Assembly: GCA_036259355.1 (NCBI GenBank)
Contig: DATABY010000030.1
Coordinates: 1 to 15,380, forward strand
DNA: 15,380 bases
Source of the DNA: JALZDI01 sp036259355
GTDB lineage: Bacteria; Actinomycetota; Actinomycetes; Propionibacteriales; Nocardioidaceae
Direction: 5' to 3'
The notes below the pieces were generated by a model. That model searched no databases, was not told the DNA's origin, and saw nothing but the letters and a program-made list of their open reading frames with translations. Both the position numbers and the translations under genes were made by a program. This document shows, one piece after another, positions 1 to 7,670 of the stretch. Position 1 is the first letter of the stretch, and each line of letters begins with the position of its first letter.

Positions 1-2
1 CC

Positions 3-206
3 CACGGCCCCCACCAGGTCAAACAACCCTTCCCCGGCATCTACCTGTGGCGCGACTCCCACGCCCGGATCTACCTCCTCGACCACACCGGCACCCGCAA
101 GCTCGGCAACACCCAGCGCGCCACCCCGACCCCCGACATCACCATCGACGTCTACACCGACGACCCCGACGTCGACATCTGCTACCAGCCGCACCACGTG
201 GCCTGA
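3..206 (+). CDS. HNH endonuclease-like protein, DUF222/13E12-repeat type (C-terminal end only)
   Basis: Reading frame 3 is open from the left edge to a TGA at 204-206, giving the last 67 residues of a protein that begins outside the window. The stretch contains QPFPGIYLWRD, then IYLLDHTGTRKL, and an acidic end. This is the typical tail of the DUF222 plus HNH nuclease proteins (13E12 repeat family) that are present in many copies in Nocardioides, mycobacteria and relatives. The DUF222 domain and the HNH motif themselves would lie upstream and cannot be seen. In these families the proteins are multicopy and often near mobile DNA, but their role is poorly defined. It is followed on the same strand by the GH18-like gene after about 70 bases, with no obvious functional link. 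The family call rests on tail similarity alone. Confidence 0.7.
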   Translation, partial: HGPHQVKQPFPGIYLWRDSHARIYLLDHTGTRKLGNTQRATPTPDITIDVYTDDPDVDICYQPHHVA

Positions 207-275
207 CGCTCGCATCCGGCCGTGTGTTGGGTGAAACCCCTGCGCACGGTCTGGCCGAAGGCCACAATCGCGGGT

Positions 276-1370
276 ATGGCCCCGACCCGGCGTGCGCGTG
301 TCGTCGCGATCGTCGTGGCCGCCCTCGTGCTGGTCCTCCTGGCGAGCTCACAGTCGGTGGTAGGCGCGGGCCGGGCGGACGCCGTCGGCCCCCGCAAGAG
401 CGCCTCGGCGTGGCTGCCGTACTGGGACCTCCACCGGGCCTACCGCCGAGTGGTGTCCAACGCGGACCTCTTCGGCACCGCCTCGCCGTTCTGGTACGAC
501 GCCGCTTGCACCGGCGTCAGCGGGCATCCCGGCGCCGGCAACCGGGCCGTGATCGGCGGCCTGCACCGGCACCGCATCAAGGTCGTCCCCACGGTCACGT
601 CCGCCGGCCTGACGCCGACGACGGCGATCCGATGCCTGGGGAGCCCCGGCACACGCCGGCGACACGTCGCCGCGCTGGTGGGACTGTCGAGGTCTCGCGC
701 CTACGACGGGATCGACATCAACTACGAACACCTGGCGCTGACCACCTCGCCGGCACGCGCCCTGCGGGTTCGCCGGGTCTTCACCGTCTTCGTCGAGCAG
801 CTGTGCCCCGCGCTCCGGCGCGCCGGCAAGACCTGCATCGTCACGGTGATGCCTCGCAGGAGCGACCGGCCGGCGGTCTGGCGCTCCAAGCTCATGCCAG
901 CGGTCTACGACTACGCCCGGATCGCCGCTGCGGCAGACCGGATGCGGGTGATGGGCTACGACCAGCACGCGAGCGGGACGCGGCCTGGACCCGTTGCTGG
1001 TTACCCCTGGGTCTCCGCTGTGACGCGGTACGCGACCTCGGTGGCGCCGGCGGACAAGCTGGAGCTCGGCATCCCGCTGTACGGACGTGACTGGGTCGGC
1101 AGGCAGGCCACCTCGCTGACGGCGGCGGGTGCGGTCGCCCAGGCCCGGCAGCGAGGGGTACGTCCGCGCTTGCACGCACGCCAGCGCGAGACGACGTATC
1201 GCTACCGCAGTGGCGGACGCCGCCACACGGTCTGGACCAGCAGCAGCCGAGCCGTCGGCGCCCGCGTCGGTCTCGCGCGCCGACACGGGTTGGCCGGCGT
1301 CGCGTTCTGGGCGCCGGGCATGGAGGCCCCGCGCACCTGGCCGGCCGTCCGTGCCCGGCTCCGTTCCTAG
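276..1370 (+). CDS. Exported glycoside hydrolase family 18-like protein (chitinase/peptidoglycan glycosidase-like)
   Basis: A 364-residue protein. The N-terminus has a basic stretch followed by a hydrophobic segment (about residues 9-25), so it is a signal peptide or membrane anchor and the enzyme acts outside the cell. GH18 landmarks are an early SAWLPYWD strand (43-51), the catalytic loop DGIDINYE at 144-151, MGYDQH at 226-231 and LGIPLYGRDW at 264-273. The ending GVAFWAPGME (341-350) resembles YaaH/SleL-type spore and cell-wall glycosidases more than secreted chitinases with binding domains. E151 is the expected acid/base, but the middle Asp of DxxDxDxE is Asn149, which is unusual. The frame stays open from 222, but ATG 276 directly precedes the signal peptide. 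No clear Shine-Dalgarno is visible, so the transcript may be leaderless. Its 3' end faces the penicillin-binding lipoprotein, 20 bp away. Substrate is not determined; activity on GlcNAc-containing polymers is inference. Confidence 0.8.
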   Translation: MAPTRRARVVAIVVAALVLVLLASSQSVVGAGRADAVGPRKSASAWLPYWDLHRAYRRVVSNADLFGTASPFWYDAACTGVSGHPGAGNRAVIGGLHRHRIKVVPTVTSAGLTPTTAIRCLGSPGTRRRHVAALVGLSRSRAYDGIDINYEHLALTTSPARALRVRRVFTVFVEQLCPALRRAGKTCIVTVMPRRSDRPAVWRSKLMPAVYDYARIAAAADRMRVMGYDQHASGTRPGPVAGYPWVSAVTRYATSVAPADKLELGIPLYGRDWVGRQATSLTAAGAVAQARQRGVRPRLHARQRETTYRYRSGGRRHTVWTSSSRAVGARVGLARRHGLAGVAFWAPGMEAPRTWPAVRARLRS

Positions 1371-1390
1371 CGAAGCAACCGGGAGGACGG

Positions 1391-3298
1391 TCAGCGCGCC
1401 GGCAAGCCCTCCAGGAACGTGCGCACCACCGGGGCGGCGTCCTCACTGCCCGAGGCGCCGTTCTCGACCAGCACGGCGAACGCGACGTCGCCACGGAAGC
1501 CGATCATCCACGCGTGCGTCCTCGACGGGTCGTCGGAGTCGAACTCGGCCGTGCCTGTCTTGGCGTGCACCGGCTCCCCCGGAAGGTCCAGGACGGAGGC
1601 GGTGCCCTGCGTGACCACCAGGCGCATCAGCGACCGGAGCGACCGCGCCAGGCTGTCGGGCAACGGCTCGGACGACGCCCCCGAGGCCGGCTCCGCCGAC
1701 GCAGAGGAGCCCTCCGGCAGCAGCGTCGGCGCCTTCGGACGCCCGGAGTCGACCGCGGCGGCGACCATCGCCATCGCGAGCGGGCTCATCAGCACCTTGC
1801 CCTGCCCGATCATGGCGGCTGCGCGGTCGACCTCGCTGCTGGTGGTCGGCACCGAACCGCTGAACGCGTCCACACCAAGATCCCAGTCCACGCCGACCCC
1901 GAAGCGCGCGGCCATGTCGTGCAGGGCACCGTCGCCCAGTTCGTCGGCCCGGGACACGATCGCGGTGTTGCAGGAGGCGGCGAACGCGTCGGCGAAGGTC
2001 CCGTTGGCCGGTAGCGGCTCGAAGTCGTCGTAGTTCTTGAACGACTTGCCCTGCACCGTGGTGGTGGGCGGGCAGAGCGCCGGCTCCTCCAGCTGTACCG
2101 CCTGCTCCTCCAGCAGGGCGGCGGTCGCGAGCACCTTGAACGTCGAGCCCGGCGGGTACCGTCCGACGAACGCGGTGTTGTACGACTGGATCCCGGGCCC
2201 GACCGCACTGGCCAGGATGTCGCCCGTGCTCGAGTCGACGGCCACCAGCGCGGTCAGCTTCCGTGCCGCCTGCACCGCCTCCTCCGCGGACGCCTGGGTG
2301 TCGCGATCCAGGGTCGTGCGCAGTGGCTCGCCTCGTTCCGGCCGGGTGCGGTGCAGCGTGTCGACGGTGGCGCCGGACTCGCCGTCCACCAGCAGCACGC
2401 TTCCGCCGGGCCGGCCGGCAAGCTGCCGCTGGAACGCCAGCTGCAGGCCGGAGGTGCCGACCACGTCGGCGGACGACGCCAGCGGTCCCGCCGCCTCCAG
2501 CGTCTCCGCCGTCGCCGGTGCGACGCTGCCGAGCAGCGCACGCCCCCAGGTGGAGGTCGGTGGCAGCGACCAGACGTCGCTGTCGACGGCGACACCCGGC
2601 ACCTGCAGCAGCTCGTCGGCGACCGGGCGGTAGTCAGCGGCACGCAGCGTGATCACCGGCACGAACCAGTCCGGCTCCGCTGCGCCGACGCTGTCCCGCA
2701 GCCCGGCCGGGTCGATGTCGAGCAGCTGCTGCAGCCGGTCGTAGGTCTGCGGCTGCACCTTGCGCGGTACGACACCGACGCGTGACACCTCGCCGTTGCG
2801 GGTGAGTGGGCGTCCGTCGCGGTCCAGGATCGACGCTCGCGGGGGCAGCTCCCGTTCGCGCGAGAGGCGGGTGTCGGCCGACAGGCGCGGGTGCACGACC
2901 TGTGGGCTCCACGCCACCGTGAAGCCGTCGGCCCGGTCGTCCGCCGGCCGGTCGACCGGGACCGTGACCCGGTACGACCACTCGCCCATGCCGGCGAGCG
3001 TGTGCGTGAGCCGCACCGGTTGCCGGCACCGCTGTTCCCCACAGGTGGCCTCGCCTGTCAGCTCGTACGTCGTGGACCGGATCTGCAGACCTGCGTCGAC
3101 GTCGGCCAGCAGCTCACCCGCCCGCTGCGGGGAGTCCGTCGCCCGGGCGGCGCGGGCCACCTGCCCGGCGGACCACCGGTCGAGGAAGCCGCGCGCGGCA
3201 TCGGCCGCCGAGTCCTCCGGACCCTCGCCGAAGGTGCCGGTGCATGCCGTGAGCATCCCCAGCACCACGGTCGCCGCCAGCAACCGGGCCGATCGCAT
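1391..3298 (-). CDS. Penicillin-binding lipoprotein (class B-type transpeptidase with NTF2-like N-terminal domain)
   Basis: A 635-residue D,D-transpeptidase that would cross-link peptidoglycan on the outer face of the membrane. The start is well supported: GGAGGGG lies 7 bases before the ATG (complement of 3306-3312). The signal sequence ends in the lipobox L16-T17-A18-C19, so the protein is predicted to be lipid-anchored. Residues about 30-140 fit the MecA_N/NTF2-like domain and about 150-320 the PBP dimerisation domain. The C-terminal transpeptidase has all three active-site motifs: STFK at 385-388, SCN at 442-444 and KTG at 580-582. Length and order match the mycobacterial penicillin-binding lipoprotein (Rv2864c type). 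A Ser/Ala/Pro/Glu-rich stretch at about 529-548 is probably a surface loop. The gene lies 52 bases after the dehydrogenase gene on the same strand and may be read through, although its strong binding site would allow independent expression. The Ser-Lys pair and KTG suggest an active beta-lactam target. Confidence 0.93.
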   Translation of the reverse strand: MRSARLLAATVVLGMLTACTGTFGEGPEDSAADAARGFLDRWSAGQVARAARATDSPQRAGELLADVDAGLQIRSTTYELTGEATCGEQRCRQPVRLTHTLAGMGEWSYRVTVPVDRPADDRADGFTVAWSPQVVHPRLSADTRLSRERELPPRASILDRDGRPLTRNGEVSRVGVVPRKVQPQTYDRLQQLLDIDPAGLRDSVGAAEPDWFVPVITLRAADYRPVADELLQVPGVAVDSDVWSLPPTSTWGRALLGSVAPATAETLEAAGPLASSADVVGTSGLQLAFQRQLAGRPGGSVLLVDGESGATVDTLHRTRPERGEPLRTTLDRDTQASAEEAVQAARKLTALVAVDSSTGDILASAVGPGIQSYNTAFVGRYPPGSTFKVLATAALLEEQAVQLEEPALCPPTTTVQGKSFKNYDDFEPLPANGTFADAFAASCNTAIVSRADELGDGALHDMAARFGVGVDWDLGVDAFSGSVPTTSSEVDRAAAMIGQGKVLMSPLAMAMVAAAVDSGRPKAPTLLPEGSSASAEPASGASSEPLPDSLARSLRSLMRLVVTQGTASVLDLPGEPVHAKTGTAEFDSDDPSRTHAWMIGFRGDVAFAVLVENGASGSEDAAPVVRTFLEGLPAR

Positions 3299-3305
3299 GT
3301 GGTGT

Positions 3306-3312
3306 CCCCTCC
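3306..3312 (-). promoter_or_regulatory. Strong ribosome binding site of the penicillin-binding lipoprotein
   Basis: On the minus strand the sequence reads GGAGGGG followed by seven bases and the ATG at 3298. This is the clearest Shine-Dalgarno in the window and fixes the start of the lipoprotein, giving a lipobox at Cys19 as expected. Confidence 0.8.
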
Positions 3313-3350
3313 GTCGACGTCGTGGTCAGCGTGCCAGACCGGACCCGGCC

Positions 3351-4094
3351 TCAGACGATCCGGCGGATCACCGAGAGCGGCAGGACCTTCAGCGCCGGCG
3401 TGGCGACCCTCCACGGCCACGGCGGCACCGCCGCGGTGGCCGGCTCCTTCTCGATGGCCTCCACCATCGCGCGGCTGCCGGTCTCGTTGTCGACCATGAA
3501 CGGCGGATGCACGCTCGCCGTCATCTCCGAACGGATGTATCCGGGCAGCAACGTGGTCACCGTGATCGGCGTACCGATCACCTCGCAGCGGATGCCCTCG
3601 GCGAGCGCGGCGACGCCGGCCTTGCTGGCGGCGTAGGCCGTCATCGCGCCCGGGAAGCCGCGGACGGCCTGTACCGAGGCGACGACGACCAGGTGCCCCG
3701 CGTTCGCGGCCCGGAAGATCTCCATCGCCGCCTCGCACTGCGCCAGCGCACCGACGAAGTTGGTCTGCACGGTCTGCCGGTTCGCCTCGAAGTTGCCGCT
3801 GCCGATCGGCGTGCCCTTGCCGAGCCCCGCGTTGACCACCACCCGGTCGAGGCCACCGAGCGCATCGGACAGGGCGCGGAAGGTCGCGAAGACCTGCGGG
3901 TGGTCGTTCACGTCGAGCGAGCGCACCGCGACCGTGATGCCGGGGTGCGCCGACTCCAGCTCGGCCCTGAGCTTCTCCAGCCGCTCGGCGCGCCGGGCGC
4001 ACAACGCCAGGTTGTGGCCGCGGGCGGCGAAGACCCGGGCCATGCCTTCGCCGAGCCCGGAGCTGGCTCCGGTGACCAGGACGTTCTTGCGCAT
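3351..4094 (-). CDS. SDR family NAD(P)-dependent oxidoreductase
   Basis: A 247-residue classical short-chain dehydrogenase/reductase, probably cytosolic. The cofactor loop TGASSGLG is at residues 8-15, NAG at 88-90, the structural Asn at N112, catalytic Ser at S140, and the YxxxK pair at Y154 and K158, followed by LLPGYIRSEM (182-191). All catalytic elements are present. Basic residues after the second strand (ARR at 33-35) favour NADP(H), which is inference. A GTG eight codons upstream would extend the protein, but ATG 4094 is preferred because AAGGGG stands about six bases before it and it starts directly on the first beta strand. Substrate cannot be read from sequence. The gene lies 47 bases downstream of the lipoprotein gene and 52 upstream of the penicillin-binding protein gene, so it may share a transcript with both. 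Confidence 0.9.
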   Translation of the reverse strand: MRKNVLVTGASSGLGEGMARVFAARGHNLALCARRAERLEKLRAELESAHPGITVAVRSLDVNDHPQVFATFRALSDALGGLDRVVVNAGLGKGTPIGSGNFEANRQTVQTNFVGALAQCEAAMEIFRAANAGHLVVVASVQAVRGFPGAMTAYAASKAGVAALAEGIRCEVIGTPITVTTLLPGYIRSEMTASVHPPFMVDNETGSRAMVEAIEKEPATAAVPPWPWRVATPALKVLPLSVIRRIV

Positions 4095-4141
4095 CAGACC
4101 CCTTACGTGTCGATTCACTCAGCCGTGGGCGGCAGCCGGCA

Positions 4142-5455
4142 CTAGCCGGGCGGATCCTCGGTCGTCGGCGGGCGCCGCAGCTGGGCCGGGGAGGCGACCG
4201 TCGGGAGCCCGTCGACGATCTGCAGGGCGCCGAGCCGCTGCAGGTCCGCGATGGGCTCCCGTGGCTCCGGCAGCGGTAGTCCGGTGCGGGCGTCGACCAG
4301 CTTCTGGAAGGGCTCGTCGACGTTGTCGAACAACACGATGCCGTTGGCCGCGGTGACCCGCGGGTTCTCCAGCTCGGTGGGAGTACGCCACTCCCGGCGA
4401 CCCGTGACAGGACTGATGCCGTGAGCGACACCGTTCACGTCCACGATCACGACGATGCCGGTCCGGGGCTCCACGGTGGGCATGCCGAGCGGGTCGGGGG
4501 CCAGACGGAGACTCCACTGCGGCTCGCCGGTGCGCAACGAGTAGGCGCGGACCTCGCCCTGCGGCAGCCCCGAGCGGTCACCGGGCGCGGTGTGCTGGGT
4601 CGGCGACGGTGACGGGCTGGCGTCGGTGAGTCCAGCGCCGTTCTGGTCGCCGGTCGGCTCGGCAGGCTCGGTGGGCGCCGTGGGATCGGGCAGCGCCGCC
4701 GGCGTGCTGGCGAACAGCAGGTCACCGTCCGCGGTGAACGACGCCGCCTGCCGCAGGGTGGCGATCTCCTCACCGGTCAGCGTGGTCAGCAGCGGTGGGC
4801 CGGACAGCCCGCGTACGACCATCCGGTCGCTCGCCACGACCGTGCGTGACTGCACCGCCGGGTCGAACGTCGCCACGGTGTCGCCGGTCCGCAGGTCCAC
4901 GGCGGTCTCCGGGTGCTCCGGAGCGGCACCCAGCACCAGCACGTCCTCCACGACCGCGCCGGCCTGGTTGAGGTCGTCGCGCATCCACAGCCGCTCACCG
5001 TCGAGTGAGTACGCCGCCCGGATGCCGGCGCCGCCGGTCGGCGTCAACGGCATCTCCTGGTACGCGACCGAGATGATCGGCTCGCCTCCCTCGGCGACGC
5101 ACTGCGTGGTGAGCAGCCAGCGCGCGTTGGGTCGCATGCGGCGGGGCAGCTGCACCTCGGTGATGTCGCCCTGCCCGGTCGCCGGCTCGAACACCACGAA
5201 GGAGTCGGCTTCGATGCCGCCGGCCGGCGCCGAGGCGACGATGCTGTCGCCGCACATGTACAGGCCGGCGCGCTGGGCCAGGGCCGAGCCGCTCACCGAC
5301 ACGTCACCGAGCCGGATTCGGGGGGGCAACGTGGCCGACGCCTCGGGCTCCGGCTCGGGGGGCGGCGCGTCACCGTCGGCGATGCAGCCGGGAAGCAGCA
5401 GCGAACACGTCAGGGCGGCGGCGACGCCCCAGCGCGTTCGTGTGCGATCCGTCAT
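4142..5455 (-). CDS. Predicted lipoprotein with PQQ-like beta-propeller repeats
   Basis: A 437-residue protein. The first 24 residues form a lipoprotein signal with lipobox L-P-G-C (Cys24), followed by a Pro/Glu spacer. The body has repeated short strands of the kind YSLDGERLW, DLRTGDTVATF, YSLRTGEPQW and SPVTGRREW, which is the pattern of PQQ-like/quinoprotein beta-propeller blades. This suggests a surface-exposed scaffold rather than an enzyme, and no catalytic residues are identifiable. A low-complexity Thr/Pro/Glu/Ser insert at about residues 255-293 interrupts the propeller. The frame is open to a GTG at 5494, but the ATG at 5455 sits directly before the basic n-region and has a G-rich stretch (GGTGGACGGG) upstream, so it is preferred. 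By analogy, related actinobacterial lipoproteins may work with cell-envelope enzymes. No specific function is claimed. Confidence 0.8.
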   Translation of the reverse strand: MTDRTRTRWGVAAALTCSLLLPGCIADGDAPPPEPEPEASATLPPRIRLGDVSVSGSALAQRAGLYMCGDSIVASAPAGGIEADSFVVFEPATGQGDITEVQLPRRMRPNARWLLTTQCVAEGGEPIISVAYQEMPLTPTGGAGIRAAYSLDGERLWMRDDLNQAGAVVEDVLVLGAAPEHPETAVDLRTGDTVATFDPAVQSRTVVASDRMVVRGLSGPPLLTTLTGEEIATLRQAASFTADGDLLFASTPAALPDPTAPTEPAEPTGDQNGAGLTDASPSPSPTQHTAPGDRSGLPQGEVRAYSLRTGEPQWSLRLAPDPLGMPTVEPRTGIVVIVDVNGVAHGISPVTGRREWRTPTELENPRVTAANGIVLFDNVDEPFQKLVDARTGLPLPEPREPIADLQRLGALQIVDGLPTVASPAQLRRPPTTEDPPG

Positions 5456-5540
5456 CCCGTCCACCCATCCGGTCTGCGCGCCTCCGCGGCTCACGTCGAG
5501 GCAGCGACGGTCCAGCGTAGTCGGAGGCCGAAGGCGGACC

Positions 5541-6722
5541 TCAGGCCTGCGTCACCGCGCCGGACTCGATCAGCGCGTCGACATCCTCGACACCCCAGTC
5601 CTGCAGGGCCGCGCGCGAGTCCTGGCCTCCGGCGGCGACCGGTGGGCTGCCGAGAGCCGCGGGAGTGCGGGAGAAGCGCGGCGCCGGCGCGGGCTGGACG
5701 ACCCCGTGATGCTCGACGTACGTCCCGCGCGCGGACAGGTGCGCGGTCTTGGCGGCCTCCCCGAAGGTGAGTACCGGCGCGACGCAGGCGTCGGTGCCGT
5801 CGTAGATCTCGGTCCACTCCTCCTGGGTGAGCTCCGCGAACCGTCGCGCGATCCGCTCCCGCAGCACCGGCCACTGCTGCGGGTCGTGGCGGTCGGGGAG
5901 GTCGTCCACGCCGAAGCGCGCGAGGAAATGGTCGTAGAAGTGCGGCTCGAGCGCGCCGAGCGCCATGTGCCGCCCGTCCGACGTCTCGTAGACGTCGTAG
6001 TAGGGGGCACCGGTGTCGAGGAGGTTCGTGCCGCGCTCGTCACTCCAGGCTCCTGCCGCGCGCATCCCGACGACCATCGAGGACAGATGGGCAGTGCCGT
6101 CGACGATGGCGGCGTCGACCACCTGGCCCTGGCCGCTGGCACGGGCCTCGAGCAGCGCGGCGAGGACGCCGGTGACGAGATACATCGCACCGCCGCCGAA
6201 GTCACCGAGAAGGTTGACCGGCGGCTGCGGCGGTCCGCCGGCACGGCCGAGGGCGTAGAGGGCGCCGGTGGTCGCGATGTAGCCGATGTCGTGCCCGGCC
6301 GTGTGCGCCAGCGGACCGTCCTGGCCCCATCCGGTCATGCGCCCGTAGACCAGGCGCGGGTTGACCCGACGGCAGTCGTCGGGGCCGAGGCCGAGGCGCT
6401 CGGCCACGCCGGGCCGGAAGCCCTCGACGAGCACTTCCGCGCGTTCGACGAGGCGCAGCACGGTGGCCACGCCGTCCGGGTGCTTGAGGTTGACCGCGAC
6501 GCTGCGGCGGCCCCGGTTGAGCAGGTCTGCCTCCGCCGCCCCGAACATCGGCCCGGAGCCGGGACGGTCGATGCGCACGACGTCGGCGCCCATGTCGGCC
6601 AGCGTCATCGCCGCGAACGGCGTCGGCCCGATCCCGGCGAGCTCGACGACGCGGACGCCGGCCAGCGGCCCGGTGGCGCTGCCGCGGACGGAGGAGGCCG
6701 CGGAAGTCTCCTGGTCGGTCAT
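5541..6722 (-). CDS. mcr: Alpha-methylacyl-CoA racemase (CaiB/BaiF, class III CoA-transferase family)
   Basis: A 393-residue cytosolic enzyme that interconverts (2R)- and (2S)-2-methylacyl-CoA, so that methyl-branched acyl chains (branched fatty acids, sterol side chains) can enter beta-oxidation. The opening RVVELAGIGPTPFAAM, then MTGWGQDGP, AGHDIGYI and GDFGGG, are those of the Mycobacterium tuberculosis racemase MCR. The three catalytic residues known there (His126, Asp156, Glu241) correspond to H144, D174 and E259, with identical spacings of 30 and 85 residues. This separates it from true CoA-transferases, which use an Asp nucleophile. The frame extends further upstream, but ATG 6722 (or 6731) fits the conserved N-terminus better; neither has a convincing ribosome binding site. 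The gene is divergent from the methyltransferase across a short promoter region and is followed on its strand by the propeller lipoprotein after 85 bases. Confidence 0.92.
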   Translation of the reverse strand: MTDQETSAASSVRGSATGPLAGVRVVELAGIGPTPFAAMTLADMGADVVRIDRPGSGPMFGAAEADLLNRGRRSVAVNLKHPDGVATVLRLVERAEVLVEGFRPGVAERLGLGPDDCRRVNPRLVYGRMTGWGQDGPLAHTAGHDIGYIATTGALYALGRAGGPPQPPVNLLGDFGGGAMYLVTGVLAALLEARASGQGQVVDAAIVDGTAHLSSMVVGMRAAGAWSDERGTNLLDTGAPYYDVYETSDGRHMALGALEPHFYDHFLARFGVDDLPDRHDPQQWPVLRERIARRFAELTQEEWTEIYDGTDACVAPVLTFGEAAKTAHLSARGTYVEHHGVVQPAPAPRFSRTPAALGSPPVAAGGQDSRAALQDWGVEDVDALIESGAVTQA

Positions 6723-6732
6723 GGCGGCCATT

Positions 6733-6769
6733 CTGACAGCACTGCCTGACAGCAGTACTGTCACGGTCG
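6733..6769 (+). promoter_or_regulatory. Candidate leaderless promoter overlapped by a TGACAG-N5-CTGTCA operator-like palindrome
   Basis: CTGACA at 6733-6738 (five of six matches to TTGACA), a 17-base spacer and TACTGT at 6756-6761 (fits TAnnnT) form a promoter pair. Transcription would begin about seven bases later, at or next to the GTG at 6769, which suggests a leaderless mRNA for the methyltransferase. Within it lies the perfect inverted repeat TGACAG (6747-6752)-N5-CTGTCA (6758-6763), and a third TGACAG half-site is at 6734-6739, 13 bases upstream. A protein bound here would block the promoter and also lies just upstream of the divergent racemase start. This is inference from sequence only; no regulator gene is adjacent. 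Confidence 0.5.
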
Positions 6770-7599
6770 TGCTCGCCGACGTCACGCCGTACCTGCGCTG
6801 CCCGCTGTGCCACGGCGACCTCGCTCTGGCCGGCGCCGTGCTCGGCTGCGGCCACGGCCACCGTTTCGACGTGGCGCGGCAGGGCTACGCGAGTCTGCTT
6901 CCCGGCGACGCGCGCACCCGCACCGCCGACACCGCGGCGATGGTGACCGCGCGGGCGGAGTTCCTCGCCTGTGGCGCGTACGCGCCGCTCACTGCGGCGC
7001 TCTCCGAGGCCGTGGGGCGCTCCGGTCCGGGTTGCGTGGTGGACGCCGGCGGCGGCACCGGCCACCACCTGGCCGGCGTGCTGGAGCGTCACGCCGACCG
7101 GCTCGGGATCGCCTGCGACCTGTCCCGCTACGCGGCCCGGCGCGCGGCTCGCGCGCATCCGCGGATCGGTGCCGTGGTCGCCGACGTCTGGCGCGGGCTG
7201 CCGGTGCGCGACGGCAGCGCCCAGGCGGTGCTGGACGTGTTCGCGCCGCGCAACCCCGCGGAGTTCCACCGGGTGCTCCACGACGACGGCCTGCTCGTGG
7301 TGGCGACACCGCTGCCGGAGCACCTGACCGAGCTCGTGCACCGGCTCGGCATGCTGTCGGTGGACGCGGACAAGCCCCGGCGACTGCGCGACGCGCTGGA
7401 CCCGCTGTTCGCGCAGCAGGACGGCCACGACCTGCGGTGGAGGATGGAGCTGTCCCGGCGGGACGTTCGGGCCCTCGTGGAGATGGGGCCGAGCGCCTGG
7501 CACTCCGACGACGTCGTGGCGCGGCTGCGCACCGTGCCGGAGCCGGTCGAGGTCACCGCCGCGGTGACCGTCGCCACCTACCGCCCGTGCCGGGACTGA
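6769..7599 (+). CDS. RlmA-type 23S rRNA (guanine-N1)-methyltransferase-like protein (rlmA/tlrB family)
   Basis: A 276-residue SAM-dependent methyltransferase. The N-terminal zinc site has C11, C14, C27 and H31, with the C-x2-C-x12-C-x3-H spacing of RlmA (C5, C8, C21, H25 in E. coli). It is followed by RFDVARQGYASLL, also a family hallmark. SAM-binding motif I is VVDAGGGTGHH at 90-100, and FAPRNPAEFHRVL (158-170) matches the later core. RlmA(I) methylates G745 and RlmA(II)/TlrB G748 of 23S rRNA, the latter affecting tylosin-type macrolides. Which base is modified here cannot be told. Start choice: ATG 6721 is in frame but would run through the promoter-like pair, whereas GTG 6769 sits where transcription should begin and matches family length. 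The gene ends 67 bases from the convergent glpK. Confidence 0.85.
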   Translation: MLADVTPYLRCPLCHGDLALAGAVLGCGHGHRFDVARQGYASLLPGDARTRTADTAAMVTARAEFLACGAYAPLTAALSEAVGRSGPGCVVDAGGGTGHHLAGVLERHADRLGIACDLSRYAARRAARAHPRIGAVVADVWRGLPVRDGSAQAVLDVFAPRNPAEFHRVLHDDGLLVVATPLPEHLTELVHRLGMLSVDADKPRRLRDALDPLFAQQDGHDLRWRMELSRRDVRALVEMGPSAWHSDDVVARLRTVPEPVEVTAAVTVATYRPCRD

Positions 7600-7639
7600 C
7601 ACCGCACCACGTCCGCTCCCTGGTGAGGCGTCAATCTCC

Positions 7640-7670
7640 GCACGTCAGGTGCACGTCAGGTGCACGTCAG
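7640..7670. repeat. Tandem 11-bp repeat, about 2.8 copies, at the glpK 3' end
   Basis: GCACGTCAGGT is present at 7640-7650 and again at 7651-7661, followed by nine matching bases at 7662-7670. The third copy contains the glpK stop codon (complement of 7667-7669). The period is one DNA helical turn and is not a multiple of three. The repeat lies in the gap between two convergent genes. Slipped-strand duplication is the simplest explanation. Confidence 0.9.

Noticed and set aside
47..1090. 347-codon plus-strand frame at the left end
   Set aside because: It overlaps both the HNH-type tail and the GH18-like gene in a different frame, and its product is Arg/Pro/His-rich low complexity.
2760..4145. 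461-codon plus-strand frame across the penicillin-binding protein and dehydrogenase genes
   Set aside because: It spans the junction of two real minus-strand genes and shows no domain, so it is a shadow frame.
4590..6749. 719-codon plus-strand open frame opposite the lipoprotein and racemase genes
   Set aside because: It has no recognisable domain and covers two well-supported genes on the other strand. Long antisense frames are expected in GC-rich DNA where stop codons are rare.
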